Source: Pseudophaeobacter leonis
GTDB taxonomy: Bacteria; Pseudomonadota; Alphaproteobacteria; Rhodobacterales; Rhodobacteraceae
Direction of reading: 5' to 3'
Assembly (NCBI RefSeq): GCF_002087335.1
Contig: NZ_MWVJ01000050.1
Coordinates: forward strand, 1 to 34,791
Length of the DNA: 34,791 bases
Shown here: one piece after another, positions 19,294-27,885 of the stretch
How positions within the stretch are numbered: the first letter of the stretch is position 1
Layout of the letters: the number at the start of each line of letters is the position of its first letter
Translations under genes and position numbers: made by a program
The notes under the pieces: model-generated
Told to the model about the DNA's origin: nothing
Database searches by the model: none
What the model saw: only the letters and a program-made list of their open reading frames with translations

Positions 19294-20376
19294 TTAGCGT
19301 ACTTTCAGTGTTGCCAGACCAATCATCGCCAGGATCAGCGCGATGATCCAGAACCGGATCACGATTGTCGGCTCTGCCCAGCCCTTTTTCTCATAGTGAT
19401 GATGGATCCGCGCCATCAAAAACACCCGCTTGCCGGTACGCTTGAAATAGAGCACCTGAATGATGACCGACAGGGCTTCTACCACAAACAAGCCGCCAAC
19501 GATGGCCCAGACCAGCTCATGGTTGGTGACAACGGCAATCGCCCCCAGTGCGCCCCCAAGGGCGAGCGATCCGGTATCGCCCATAAACCCGGCCGCAGGC
19601 GGTGCATTAGACCACAAAAAGCCCAGTCCGCTGCCAAACAGCGCCGCGGCAAAGATCAGGATTTCCCCTGTTCCAGGCACATAGTGCACATCGAGATATT
19701 CGGTGAAATCGACCCGCCCCACCGCATAGGCAATCACACCCAGGGTGCCAGCCGCGATCATCACCGGCATGATCGCCAAACCATCCAGCCCATCGGTCAG
19801 GTTCACCGCATTGGCCGAGCCCACAATGACGCAGATGACAAAGGGGACATAAAAATATCCCAGATTGATCAATGTGTCCTTGAACACTGGCAAAGCCAGC
19901 TGATTTTGCAGCGCCACCGGGTGATAGGCCCCGGCCCAGATGGCCGCAATCACCGCGATCAGGATGCCCAACAGCAGCCGCACCTTGCCAGAAACCCCGG
20001 CGGTATTTTGTTTTGAGACCTTGGCGTGTTCATCGGCAAAACCGATGAGCGCAAAGGACATGGTGACAAAAAGAACCAGCCACACAAAGGGGTTATCCAG
20101 TCGCGCCCAGATCAGCGTCGCCGTCAAAAGCGCGCCCACAATCAGCAATCCGCCCATTGTTGGCGTGCCCGCTTTGGAAAAATGCCCCTCGGGGCCGTCA
20201 TCACGGATCGGCTGGCCTTTGCCCTGCTTGCGGCGCAGCACATTGATCAGCGGTTTACCGAACAAAAAGCCAAAGACCAGCGCGGTCATAAAGGCGCCGC
20301 CAGCCCGGAAGGTGATATAGCGGAACAGGTTGAAAAAATCGCCGCCATCCGACAGGGCCGTCAGCCAATAGAGCAT
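19294..20376 (-). CDS. mraY: Phospho-MurNAc-pentapeptide transferase MraY
   Basis: MraY is the integral membrane enzyme that makes lipid I from UDP-MurNAc-pentapeptide and undecaprenyl phosphate. The intact 360-residue protein has about ten helices and the family motifs [23 protein letters not shown] (with the catalytic Asp), [20 protein letters not shown] and the triple-His loop [13 protein letters not shown]. One thing is odd: the cytoplasmic Asp-Asp motif usually seen as GFxDDYxK reads GFADEHAKV here, so the second Asp is Glu and the Tyr is His. It may be a real variant or two sequence errors. A terminator follows. Confidence 0.95.
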   Translation of the reverse strand: MLYWLTALSDGGDFFNLFRYITFRAGGAFMTALVFGFLFGKPLINVLRRKQGKGQPIRDDGPEGHFSKAGTPTMGGLLIVGALLTATLIWARLDNPFVWLVLFVTMSFALIGFADEHAKVSKQNTAGVSGKVRLLLGILIAVIAAIWAGAYHPVALQNQLALPVFKDTLINLGYFYVPFVICVIVGSANAVNLTDGLDGLAIMPVMIAAGTLGVIAYAVGRVDFTEYLDVHYVPGTGEILIFAAALFGSGLGFLWSNAPPAAGFMGDTGSLALGGALGAIAVVTNHELVWAIVGGLFVVEALSVIIQVLYFKRTGKRVFLMARIHHHYEKKGWAEPTIVIRFWIIALILAMIGLATLKVR

Positions 20377-20412
20377 CTCGGATCGATCCTCGCCTTTAGA
20401 TATGTTTCAAGA

Positions 20413-21845
20413 TTAGCGCTTGCCATGACCCAATTCCCGGATGCCGTCAACGACCTTGGCCAGACCGACGCTCAAAGAGCCTTTGGCCAGCACAATATCG
20501 CCACAGGCCAGTTGCGACGCCAAATCCGGCACCACTTGCGCTGCAGTTGCATAGGCTTTGCCACGCTTCGCCTTTGGCAATGCGCTGTGAAGATGCGCCA
20601 TCAGGGGGCCAATGCAGTGAATCTCATCAATCGCGTTCACCGCCGCCAGATCCGCCAGCCCCGCATGCAGAGCCACCTCTTGTGGCCCCAGCTCGGCCAT
20701 GTCGCCCAGATAGGCAATCTTACGCCCCGAACCAGTCTGAGTCCCCGACAGAGACCCTGTCTGAGACCCCGGCAGCGGCGTGGCTGCCAGCACCTCAAGG
20801 GCGGCGGCCATCGAGGTTGGATTGGCATTGTAGCTGTCATCGAGGACCAGCAGCTTGCCGCCCTCAGGCAGCGCGACCTCGACCCGTGCGCCGCGGCCCT
20901 TGACCGGTGACCACAGGGACAAAACCTGTGCTGCGCGCAGCGGATCCGCGCCCGCAGCAGCAACGGCCGCCAATGCGCCAAGCGCGTTCATGGCAAAATG
21001 CGCCCCCAGCGACTGGATATGCAACTGCAGGCGCGCGGGTCCGCACTGCACCTCGGCCAGGGTTTCCTCGCCGCGGATCTGCGTGCCAAGCAATTTATAC
21101 TCCGCCGCGTCAGCCCCAAACCAGACCTGGGACACCCCAAGCCTTTGCGCCACCTCGGCCAGCACAGAGGCCTCGGCGAATCAGCGTTAAGAACCGCACT
21201 CCCGCCGGGCTCAAGCCCTTCCATGATTGCGGCCTTCTCGCGCGCAATGCCCGCCACATCGTCAAAGGCCTCCAGATGCACCGCCGCCACCGTGGTCACC
21301 AGCGCCACATGCGGCCGCGCCTGCCGCGCCAGTGGGGCGATCTCGCCAGGGTGGTTCATGCCGATCTCGATCACTGCGAACTCTGTCTCGCGTGGCATCC
21401 GCGCCAGGGTGAGCGGCACGCCCCAGTGATTGTTATAGCTGGCGACAGCCGCATGGCATCGCCCCTGATCCGCCAGCATGCAGGCCAGCATCTCCTTGGT
21501 CGAGGTCTTGCCAACCGATCCGGTGACCGCAATCACACGCGCCCCCGTGCGCGCCCGCGCCACCTGCCCCAGCCCTTCAAGTGCCGCCTGCACGTCCTCG
21601 ACAACCAACAAGGGCGCATCCGGAGCAACACCTTCCGGGCGATGGGTCACCAGGGCCGCTGCGGCCCCCTGTGCCAGCGCCTGCGCCACAAAGTCATGGC
21701 CGTCGCGCGCAGCCTTAAGGGCCACAAAAAGATCTCCAGCTTGCAGCGTGCGGGTATCAATGGAAATGCCACTGACCTCCCAGTCCCCATGGGCCTGACC
21801 GCCCGTTGCAGTTGCCGCCTCTGCCGCAGTCCAAAGCGCGCTCAT
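20413..21845 (-). CDS. murF: UDP-MurNAc-tripeptide--D-Ala-D-Ala ligase MurF (one frameshift)
   Basis: MurF adds the D-Ala-D-Ala made by Ddl, completing the UDP-MurNAc-pentapeptide. Motifs are VSGISIDTRTLQAGDLFVAL, the P-loop VTGSVGKTSTKEML, NHWGVPLTLARM, EIGMNHPGEIAPL, and LVLDDSYNANPTSM with IAYLGDMAELG in the C-terminal half. One base is missing near 21176: GATTCGCCGAGG is seen where GATTCGGCCGAGG would read DSAEASVLAEVAQRLG. A 12-bp repeat inserts a SQTGSLSGTQTGS stretch near residue 365. Corrected length is 477. Its ATG overlaps the murE stop by 4 bp. Confidence 0.93.
20735..20770. repeat. 12-bp tandem repeat x3 inside murF
   Basis: Units on the plus strand are GTCTGAGTCCCC, GACAGAGACCCT and GTCTGAGACCCC. 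In frame, they code for the low-complexity linker SQTGSLSGTQTG before RKIAYLGDMAELG. Confidence 0.85.
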
Positions 21846-23342
21846 ACTGATTTCCCGTCCAAAATCGCCACCGCAAGGCTGGCCTGTTCCACATCATCAA
21901 AGGGCAAAACATCCGTGCCCACGATCTGACCGCTCTCATGGCCCTTGCCGCAGATCAACAAAACGTCTCCGGTGCCCAGCATATCAACGCCGCGCAGGAT
22001 CGCCTCGGCGCGGTCCCCAACCTCAAACGCCTCGGGGGCGCCGCCCTTGACTGCAGCGCGGATCAAAGCGGGATCTTCTGTGCGCGGATTGTCATCCGTC
22101 ACGATAACCACATCGGCATTGGCCTGCGCCGCCTGCCCCATCAGGGGGCGTTTTACCGCATCGCGATCCCCGCCGGCGCCAACAATCGCGATGAGCCGCC
22201 CCAGAACATGCGGCCGCAGCGCCCTGAGCGCGGTGGAGACCGCATCAGGGGTATGGGCGAAATCGACAAAAACGGCGGCACCATTGTCCCGGGTTGCCGC
22301 ATGCTGCATGCGACCGCGCACGGTGGTGAGATGCGGCAGCGTTGCAAACACCTCCTCTGGTGCTTCGCCACTGGCAATCACCAAGCCGCAGGCCAGCAAG
22401 ACATTTTCCGCCTGAAAGCCGCCAATAAGGTTCAGCCGCGTCTGGAAGGGCCGGTCGTGCCAGGTGAACCGCAGATCCTGCCCGGTATCATCATAGCGCT
22501 GCCCCGTCAGGCAGACATCGCCCAACCCGCGCCCCACGCTGAGCACTTCCTGGCCACGGGCCGCCGCCACAGCGCGCATTCTCGGCGCCGCGCGGGTCGT
22601 TCATATTGATCACAGCGACGCCCTCTGTCGGCAGGACCCGGCGGAACAATCCCGCCTTGGCGGCAAAATAGGCCTCAAATGTCTCGTGATAGTCCAGATG
22701 ATCCTGACTGAAATTGGTAAACCCCGCCGCCGCCAGCTGCACCCCGTCCAGACGGCACTGATCCAACCCATGCGAAGAGGCCTCCATCGCCGCGTGGGTG
22801 ACGCCTGCTGCCGCCGCCTCGGCAAGGGCTGCATGCAGGGTGATTGGTTCCGGCGTGGTATGGGCCAGCGGATGGCTCCAGGCGCCTTCAATACCGGTGG
22901 TGCCCAGGTTTACGGCGGCATGTCCCAACTCACACCAGATCTGGCGCACAAAGGTCGCCACGGAGGTTTTGCCATTGGTGCCGGTGACCGCCACCATGGT
23001 CGCGGGCTGCGCCCCAAACCAAAGGGCGGCCGCATAGGCCGGCGCTTGTCGGGGATCTTCAACGATCACCACAGCGGCATGACTGGCCTCCAGAGGCCTG
23101 GCGGCAATTTTTGCGCCCGCCGCATCGGTCAGGATTGCCGTGGCCCCCAGCTCCAGCGCGGCAGGAATGAATTTTGCCCCATGCACCTGGCTGCCCGGAA
23201 GGGCGGCAAACAGCATGCCCTCGCGCACCCGGCGACTGTCAACGGCCAGTCCTGATATCAGGGGGTCAGCGCCCCCCCGAGCCGTCAGACCCAGCTCACT
23301 GAGCGGGCGGGAAAGGTCGGCATCATTTGGGGTGGTGTTCAT
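21842..23342 (-). CDS. murE: UDP-MurNAc-tripeptide synthetase MurE, meso-DAP type (one frameshift)
   Basis: MurE adds the third amino acid of the stem peptide. The C-terminal motif DDNPRTED contains the DNPR box that marks the meso-diaminopimelate-adding enzymes. Other motifs are GLAVDSRRVREGMLFAALPG, the P-loop VAVTGTNGKTSVATFV, EASSHGLDQCRLDG, TNFSQDHLDYHETFEAYF, DFAHTPDAVSTALRAL and CGKGHESGQIVG. One extra base at about 22579 (GAGAATGCGC for GAGATGCGC) separates DPRGAE from MRAVAAARGQE. Corrected length is 499. The ATG at 23342 has GAGG seven bases upstream and lies 46 nt after ftsI. The only thing in that gap is a CCCGGG-loop-CCCGGG palindrome. Confidence 0.94.
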
Positions 23343-23388
23343 CTGCGGCCCTCACCAGAAATCAGCGCCCGGGATCTCCCCCCGGGAA

Positions 23389-25173
23389 TCAGTTTGAGGT
23401 GAGGGTTATACCCATGACCTCTGCGGGTTCAACTTGTGGCCGCAGCCCCAGCAGGGGTGCAACACGGCCAATCATCTCAGCAGCCACCGGCACGGCCGTC
23501 CAGCCGGCCGTGCGGCGTTCTTCACCATGGGCAATAATCGAAGGCTCATCCAGCGTGACCACCAGCGCATATTTCGGATCATGGGCCGGAAAAATCGAGG
23601 CAAAGGTGGCAATGACCTTATCCTCATAGTAGCCGCCACGCGGTTTTGGCTTATCTGCGGTGCCGGTCTTGCCACCGACCTGATAGCCGGGGACCCGGGC
23701 AAAACTGGCGGTGCCTTCGGTCACAACCTTGCGCAGCATCAGGCGGGCTTCTTTTGCCGCGTCCTCGGACATGATGCGACGCCCCAGCTGGGGGCCATCC
23801 TGTTTCAAAATCGTGGGGCTAACGTAACGCCCGCCATTGGCAATCGCCGCATAGCCAGCCGCGAGATGCATTGGCGTGGTGGAAATACCGTGGCCATAGG
23901 AAATCGTCATGGCTGACAGCTCGGACCAGTTTTTTGGCAACAGGGGCTTGCCGCCCTGGGCCTCGACGATCTCAAACGGGGTGGCCTCTAACATGCCGAG
24001 ATTGTTCAAAAAGTCGCGCTGACGCTCGGCACCGATTTGCTGCGCCAAACGGGCCGTGCCGATGTTGGAGGATTTCACGATAATCTTGGTAACAGACAAC
24101 TCGTTGCCGTAGTTACGAAAATCCTTGATCGCGAACTTGCCCCAGCGCAGCGGCCCACGGGTGTCGATCACCGTATGGGCATTCACCAGACCAAGATCCA
24201 TCGCCTGGGCGGCGGTAAATATCTTGAAGGTAGAGCCCAGCTCGTAGACGCCCTGCACCGCGCGATTGAACAGCGGGCTCACCGAGGGGTCAAACCCTGA
24301 TGCAGGAGGACGAGGCCGCTCGTTGGGGTCAAAATCCGGCAGAGAGACCACCGAGATCACCTCGCCCGTCTGCACATCCATCAGGATGGATGTCGCGCCC
24401 TTGGCGTTCATCAGCTTCATGCCGCCATCGAGCACGCGCTCTGCTGCGGCCTGCACCGTGAGGTCCAGCGACAGCGTCAGCGGCTTGCTGCCACGGCCGG
24501 GATCGCGCAGGTAGCTGTCAAACTGCTTTTCGACGCCGGCCACGCCGATCACCTCGGCTGCATTGACGCCTTCCTTGCCAAACCCCGCCCCGCCCAGAAC
24601 ATGGGCGGCAACGCTGCCATTGGGGTAGAGCCGCATCTCGCGCGGGCCAAACAGCAGACCCGGGTCGCCAATATCATGCACCGCCTGCTTTTGCTCAGGG
24701 CTGATCTTCTTTTGGATCCAGACAAATTTGCGCTTACCGGTGAAATCTTCCAGCAGGCGGTCGCGTTCGAGATCCGGAAAGATTTCCACCAGCCGGTTGG
24801 CGGCATTCAGCGGGTCAATCAGCTGTGGCGGCTGCACATACGGCGAATGGGTCTCGAAATTGGTCGCGAGGATCCGCCCCTGCCGGTCGACGATATCGGC
24901 CCGCTGCATGGCAATGGCACTGCCAGCCGCACTGGCCACCGGCTCGCGCGGCTCTGAGGTCGCCATGACGCCCATGCGCCCGGCAACCCCCGCCTAGGCA
25001 CAGAGGAAAAACACCCCCAGCACCAATAGACGCCCCTCGGCGCGCTGGCGGGACTTTATCTGGATCTCGTCGTGACGCTGGCGGATGTTCTCTTTTTCAA
25101 TGGCATCGGGGGTTTCCCCCTTGGCGCGGGCGTCCAGAATGCGGGCCAGTGGGCGCAGGGGCGTGCGGATCAT
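23389..25173 (-). CDS. ftsI: Septal penicillin-binding protein FtsI/PBP3 (one in-frame stop)
   Basis: FtsI is the division-specific transpeptidase: one membrane anchor, a pedestal domain and a periplasmic transpeptidase domain. The catalytic motifs are SxxK as STFK (about residue 314), SxN as SSN (about 368) and KTG as GGKTGTADK (about 502). I take the ATG at 25173 (MIRTPLRPLARILDAR), with GGAGAG upstream. A TAG at 24994-24996 interrupts the membrane helix after LLVLGVFFLCA, and the frame then continues AGVAGRMGVMATSEP without a shift. CAG or TGG to TAG would explain it. Read through, the protein has 594 residues, normal for the family. A real amber mutation should be lethal, so I suspect an error. 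Confidence 0.92.
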
Positions 25174-25215
25174 GGGCGCTGCTCTCCGGTAGTGCCTGCG
25201 TTCAGGCCTGAAACA

Positions 25216-25532
25216 TCAACGCCCTCGGTTGATCTGCAGTGGCGGCGGCACCGGGTATGTGACCTCATCCACCCGACCAAACTGATCCGGGCGCAGGGGC
25301 AACAGGCCAAGACGCTCAAAATTCAACTCTGCCAGCTCAATCAGACGGTCGGGACGGTTCAGATAGGCCCATTCAGCGCGCAGCACGCTCAACCGGACCT
25401 GCGCGGCGCCGATTTTGCGTGCAGGTTACGGGTATCCTTCAGCACCTGCTGGGTCGCATAGTTTTCCTGATAGGCCCAAAAGGCGAGACCAAACACGGCC
25501 AGCGCCGTGGCCACATAGAGTAGCGACTTCAT
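25216..25532 (-). CDS. ftsL: Cell division protein FtsL (one frameshift)
   Basis: A small bitopic divisome protein that forms a coiled coil with FtsB and binds FtsQ. It begins [20 protein letters not shown] (membrane helix at the N-terminus), then [20 protein letters not shown]. One A is missing in an A-run near 25413-25416: GCAAAATCGG is seen where GCAAAAATCGG would continue [20 protein letters not shown]. That block, followed by [20 protein letters not shown], is the typical alphaproteobacterial FtsL tail. Corrected length is 105 residues. The start overlaps the rsmH stop by 4 bp, and the stop is 42 nt before ftsI. Confidence 0.9.
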
Positions 25533-26518
25533 TTGCCCGCCTCTTTCAGTTGCGGCATGCTCAGATCCTTGGCGCTGATTGGCACCGGCGGCGTGTCGGT
25601 GCGCCGTCCCACCCGCAACCGGGCCGAGCGCGAGCGCGGATTGGCCGCCAGCTCATCCTCATCGGGCCCATGCCTTGCGGGTGACCAGCTCAAACTGCGA
25701 CGCCAACTCTTCTTGTTCGGGCGCATAGCGATTGGCGCGACCGGTCTTGCCTGCGCGATGCTGAAAGAACCGTTTGACCATGCGGTCCTCGACCGAGTGA
25801 AAGGTCACAACAGCCAGCGCCCGCCGGGTTTCAGGGCGCGCTCGGCGGCCAGCAAACCCTTGAACAATTCCTCGTATTCCGCATTCACCGCGATGCGCAG
25901 CGCCTGAAAGCTGCGGGTGGCGGGATGCGACTTGCCATGTTTTGCCCGTGGCAGACAGGCCTCAATCAGCTTGGCCAATTGCAGCGTGGTGGTGATCGGC
26001 TCCAGCTCACGCGCCTTGACGATGGATTTGGCAATGCGGCGACTGGCGCGCTCTTCCCCATAGTGAAACAGGATATCCGCGATCTGCACTTCGCTCAGCT
26101 CAGCCACCAGATCGGCCGCCGTGGGGCCGGACTGCGACATGCGCATATCCAATGGCCCGTCGCGCATAAAGGAAAAGCCACGTTCGGCCAGATCCAGCTG
26201 CATCGAGGAGACCCCAAGGTCCAGCACCACGCCATCCAGATCCTGCGCGTATTCGTCCATGCGGGAAAAGACGCCCTCTTGCAGCACCAGGCGGTCGCCA
26301 TAGTCTGCGGCCCAGGGCTGAGCCAGCTCAAAGGCAAGCGGGTCGCGGTCAACACCGATTACCTGATCAGCGCCAGCCTCCAGCAACCCGCGGGTATAGC
26401 CCCCTGCGCCAAAGGTGCCATCCAGCCAGCGCCCCGTAACTGGGGCCACAGCCTTGAGCAACGGTTGCAACAGCACCGGAACATGGGGACCAGAGGACGG
26501 TTTGCGGTCCGTTGTCAT
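25529..26518 (-). CDS. rsmH: 16S rRNA m4C1402 methyltransferase RsmH/MraW (frameshifts at two sites)
   Basis: RsmH methylates N4 of C1402 in 16S rRNA using SAM. The N-terminus [20 protein letters not shown] and the SAM-binding [20 protein letters not shown] are clear. [27 protein letters not shown] and [17 protein letters not shown] follow. A base is missing near 25817, after LKPGGR; the next segment reads [20 protein letters not shown] in a second frame. Near 25668 the frame changes again, by one added or two missing bases, to reach [20 protein letters not shown] and the end. Corrected length is about 330. It starts 3 nt after mraZ. Confidence 0.92.
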
Positions 26519-26521
26519 GCC

Positions 26522-27026
26522 TTATGCGCCTCCGGCGCTATCTAGGAACTCCAGCGGGTCAAACCCTTCCGGCAGCTCATCCATCCATTTTTCGGTTTGG
26601 GCCAGCTCTTCTTTTTCATAGGTCTCGGGCTTCCAGAGCTGGAAGGTGTCGCCCGCCGCCATAAAGAAGGCCTTCTTTTTCAAGGCCGATCTTATTGCGC
26701 AGCTTGGCGGGCAACACCAGACGGCCGGTCTCATCTACCGTGGTTGGGAAAGACTGGCCGTGAAACAGGCGCTGCAGCATCTTGCGCTGCATCGAGCCGC
26801 GCGGCAAAGCATCAATTTTGGCGTCGACCTCTTCGATCGCCTCCATCGTGTAGCATTCCAGATAATTGCGGCGCTGGTCGCCGTAGACAATCACCAGTTC
26901 GGGGTTTTCACCGGACTTCCAGTTTGGGTCACTTGCCTCGATCACACGACGAAAGGAGGCTGGAATGGATACCCGCCCCTTTGTGTCCACCTTATGGTGA
27001 CTTTCGCCTCTGAACCTGCGGCCCAA
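26522..27026 (-). CDS. mraZ: Transcriptional regulator MraZ (one frameshift, TTG start)
   Basis: MraZ carries two AbrB-like swapped-hairpin domains and binds TGGGN repeats upstream of its own operon. It begins MGRRFRGESHHKVDTKGRVS (first domain). The second domain contains VDETGRLVLPAKLRNKIGLE. An extra base near 26675, in GAAAAAGAAGG, breaks the frame before AFFMAAGDTFQLWKPETYEK, which lies in the next frame. Corrected length is 167 residues. The start codon is TTG at 27026 with GAGG seven bases upstream; no ATG fits. It is the first gene of the dcw cluster and its own boxes lie upstream. Confidence 0.92.
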
Positions 27027-27070
27027 AATATCGTCCTCTACATGCGCGCTTTGGCGCTATTTGACCCCCA

Positions 27071-27116
27071 GAAAGTAAAAGGGGCGGGTTGATCTGCTGC
27101 CACTGATCAACCCGCC
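27071..27116 (-). terminator. Rho-independent terminator in the mraZ leader
   Basis: On the minus strand GGCGGGTTGATC pairs perfectly over 12 bp with GATCAACCCGCC (27083-27094 with 27105-27116, 10-nt loop) and is followed by CCTTTTACTTTC. It ends 45 nt before the mraZ start, so transcription of the whole dcw cluster must read through it. Confidence 0.85.
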
Positions 27117-27292
27117 TCCTAATTCCCGCTGAGCGGGGTGTCCGACTGCGCGCGCCATCTGGGGGGATGTCTGCTCGCCCGCGCGCCGGATCTCTCGTTG
27201 TTCGAATGAATTGAAGGCCTGTATGAAACCTGCTTATTATTATGAGCTTGGGGTCTTTGGCGCCCCTATGTGCTCTTCGCCGCATCCGATGA
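27071..27292 (-). ncRNA. upsM: UpsM-like leader RNA of mraZ (5' end approximate)
   Basis: The sequence from a candidate promoter near 27300 to a strong terminator at 27071-27116 would form an RNA of about 220 nt inside the mraZ 5' leader. In Rhodobacter sphaeroides the dcw leader is unusually long and gives rise to an abundant small RNA, UpsM, by premature termination and RNase processing. Position, terminator and genomic context agree; primary sequence homology could not be tested. The 5' end is inferred from the promoter guess only. Confidence 0.55.
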
Positions 27293-27295
27293 ATA

Positions 27296-27310
27296 AGGGA
27301 TACTATGGGA
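27296..27310. promoter_or_regulatory. MraZ-type box overlapping the candidate mraZ promoter
   Basis: The plus strand reads AGGGA-TACTA-TGGGA, two TGGGN-like pentamers spaced by exactly 5 nt, the known MraZ recognition pattern. It overlaps the proposed -10 element, which would suit autorepression. Confidence 0.5.
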
Positions 27311-27326
27311 ATTCATGGCCTGACAA
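27299..27326 (-). promoter_or_regulatory. Candidate dcw/mraZ promoter
   Basis: On the minus strand TTGTCA (27321-27326, 5 of 6 to TTGACA) and TAGTAT (27299-27304, 4 of 6 to TATAAT) are 16 bp apart. A start about 7 nt further would give a leader of about 265 nt before mraZ. Moderate support, from spacing and position only. Confidence 0.4.
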
Positions 27327-27485
27327 CCTAAATTTCCAAAAAACCGCTTAATGGAAGAGGAGGACCGGCCAGAACTGAGGTGATATGTCGCCAAACAGAG
27401 GGTGAAATATCTACAATTTGCCGAATGATAGAGATCACCCCCTAGATATAGGGTGCAAAAAAATCTCACTTCCGGACTACAGCCG

Positions 27486-27500
27486 ACCCATCATTTCCCA
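27486..27500 (-). promoter_or_regulatory. MraZ-type box
   Basis: The minus strand reads TGGGA-AATGA-TGGGT: two TGGGN pentamers with a 5-nt spacer, in the orientation of mraZ. It shares the same core with two copies about 200 bp further upstream. Confidence 0.5.
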
Positions 27501-27560
27501 GTTTTCGGACGCGGCTCTGTTAACATATAGTCAAGTTCCGCTTATGTTCCAAGGGGCGCC

Positions 27561-27581
27561 TGTGAATAACTCTGTGGATAA
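27561..27581. promoter_or_regulatory. Pair of DnaA boxes
   Basis: TGTGGATAA (27573-27581) is a perfect reverse complement of the DnaA box TTATCCACA. TGTGAATAA (27561-27569) differs at one position. They are in the same orientation, 12 bp apart, with 3 nt between them. Confidence 0.7.
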
Positions 27582-27661
27582 GTGAATTTCCGCCCAAAGC
27601 CGCCTTACGATTCGGCACGCTTTGGCAAAAAAGTCTCAAACGACCCCCTGAAGCGGGCGAC

Positions 27662-27683
27662 AGATCTCAATCAGATCTCAATC
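27662..27683. repeat. 11-bp tandem duplication
   Basis: AGATCTCAATC occurs twice in direct succession, immediately before the double MraZ-type box. Confidence 0.9.
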
Positions 27684-27685
27684 AG

Positions 27686-27719
27686 TCCCATAATTTCCCA
27701 CAGGGCCCATAGTTTCCCA
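27686..27719 (-). promoter_or_regulatory. Double MraZ-type box
   Basis: On the minus strand TGGGA-AACTA-TGGGC is followed after 4 nt by TGGGA-AATTA-TGGGA. Four TGGGN pentamers lie in 34 bp, two pairs with the exact 5-nt spacing of known MraZ sites. Confidence 0.5.
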
Positions 27720-27725
27720 CTCGCA

Positions 27726-27809
27726 GTCCAAAATCAGGCCATCTCAGTCCAAAATCAGGCTACCTCAGTCCAAAATCAAACCAACTCTGTCCAAAATCAA
27801 ACCATATCG
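27726..27809. repeat. Four 21-bp iterons
   Basis: The core GTCCAAAATCA starts at 27726, 27747, 27768 and 27789, a period of exactly 21 bp, or two turns of B-DNA. The flanks vary (AGGCC, AGGCT, AACC, AACC). On the minus strand the core reads TGATTTTGGAC. Confidence 0.95.
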
Positions 27810-27885
27810 ACCCATCATATGGCCGCACAGAGACCCAGCCGTCACAAAAGACGCATGTGCGACGGTGCCAGGAAGCGGCGGCGCG

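Larger units (their letters stand above)
27327..27885. other. Gene-free regulatory region between mraZ leader and mrp
   Basis: No frame on either strand is supported; a plus-strand frame through the 21-bp repeats runs antisense into mrp and looks spurious. The region holds MraZ-type boxes, DnaA boxes, an 11-bp duplication, 21-bp iterons (listed separately) and the palindrome CCCTA-GATA-TAGGG at 27440-27453. Confidence 0.7.

Noticed and set aside
27726..27809. CRISPR array
   Set aside because: The repeat period is only 21 bp with 10-bp variable parts; there are no 28-37-bp repeats with spacers and no cas genes.
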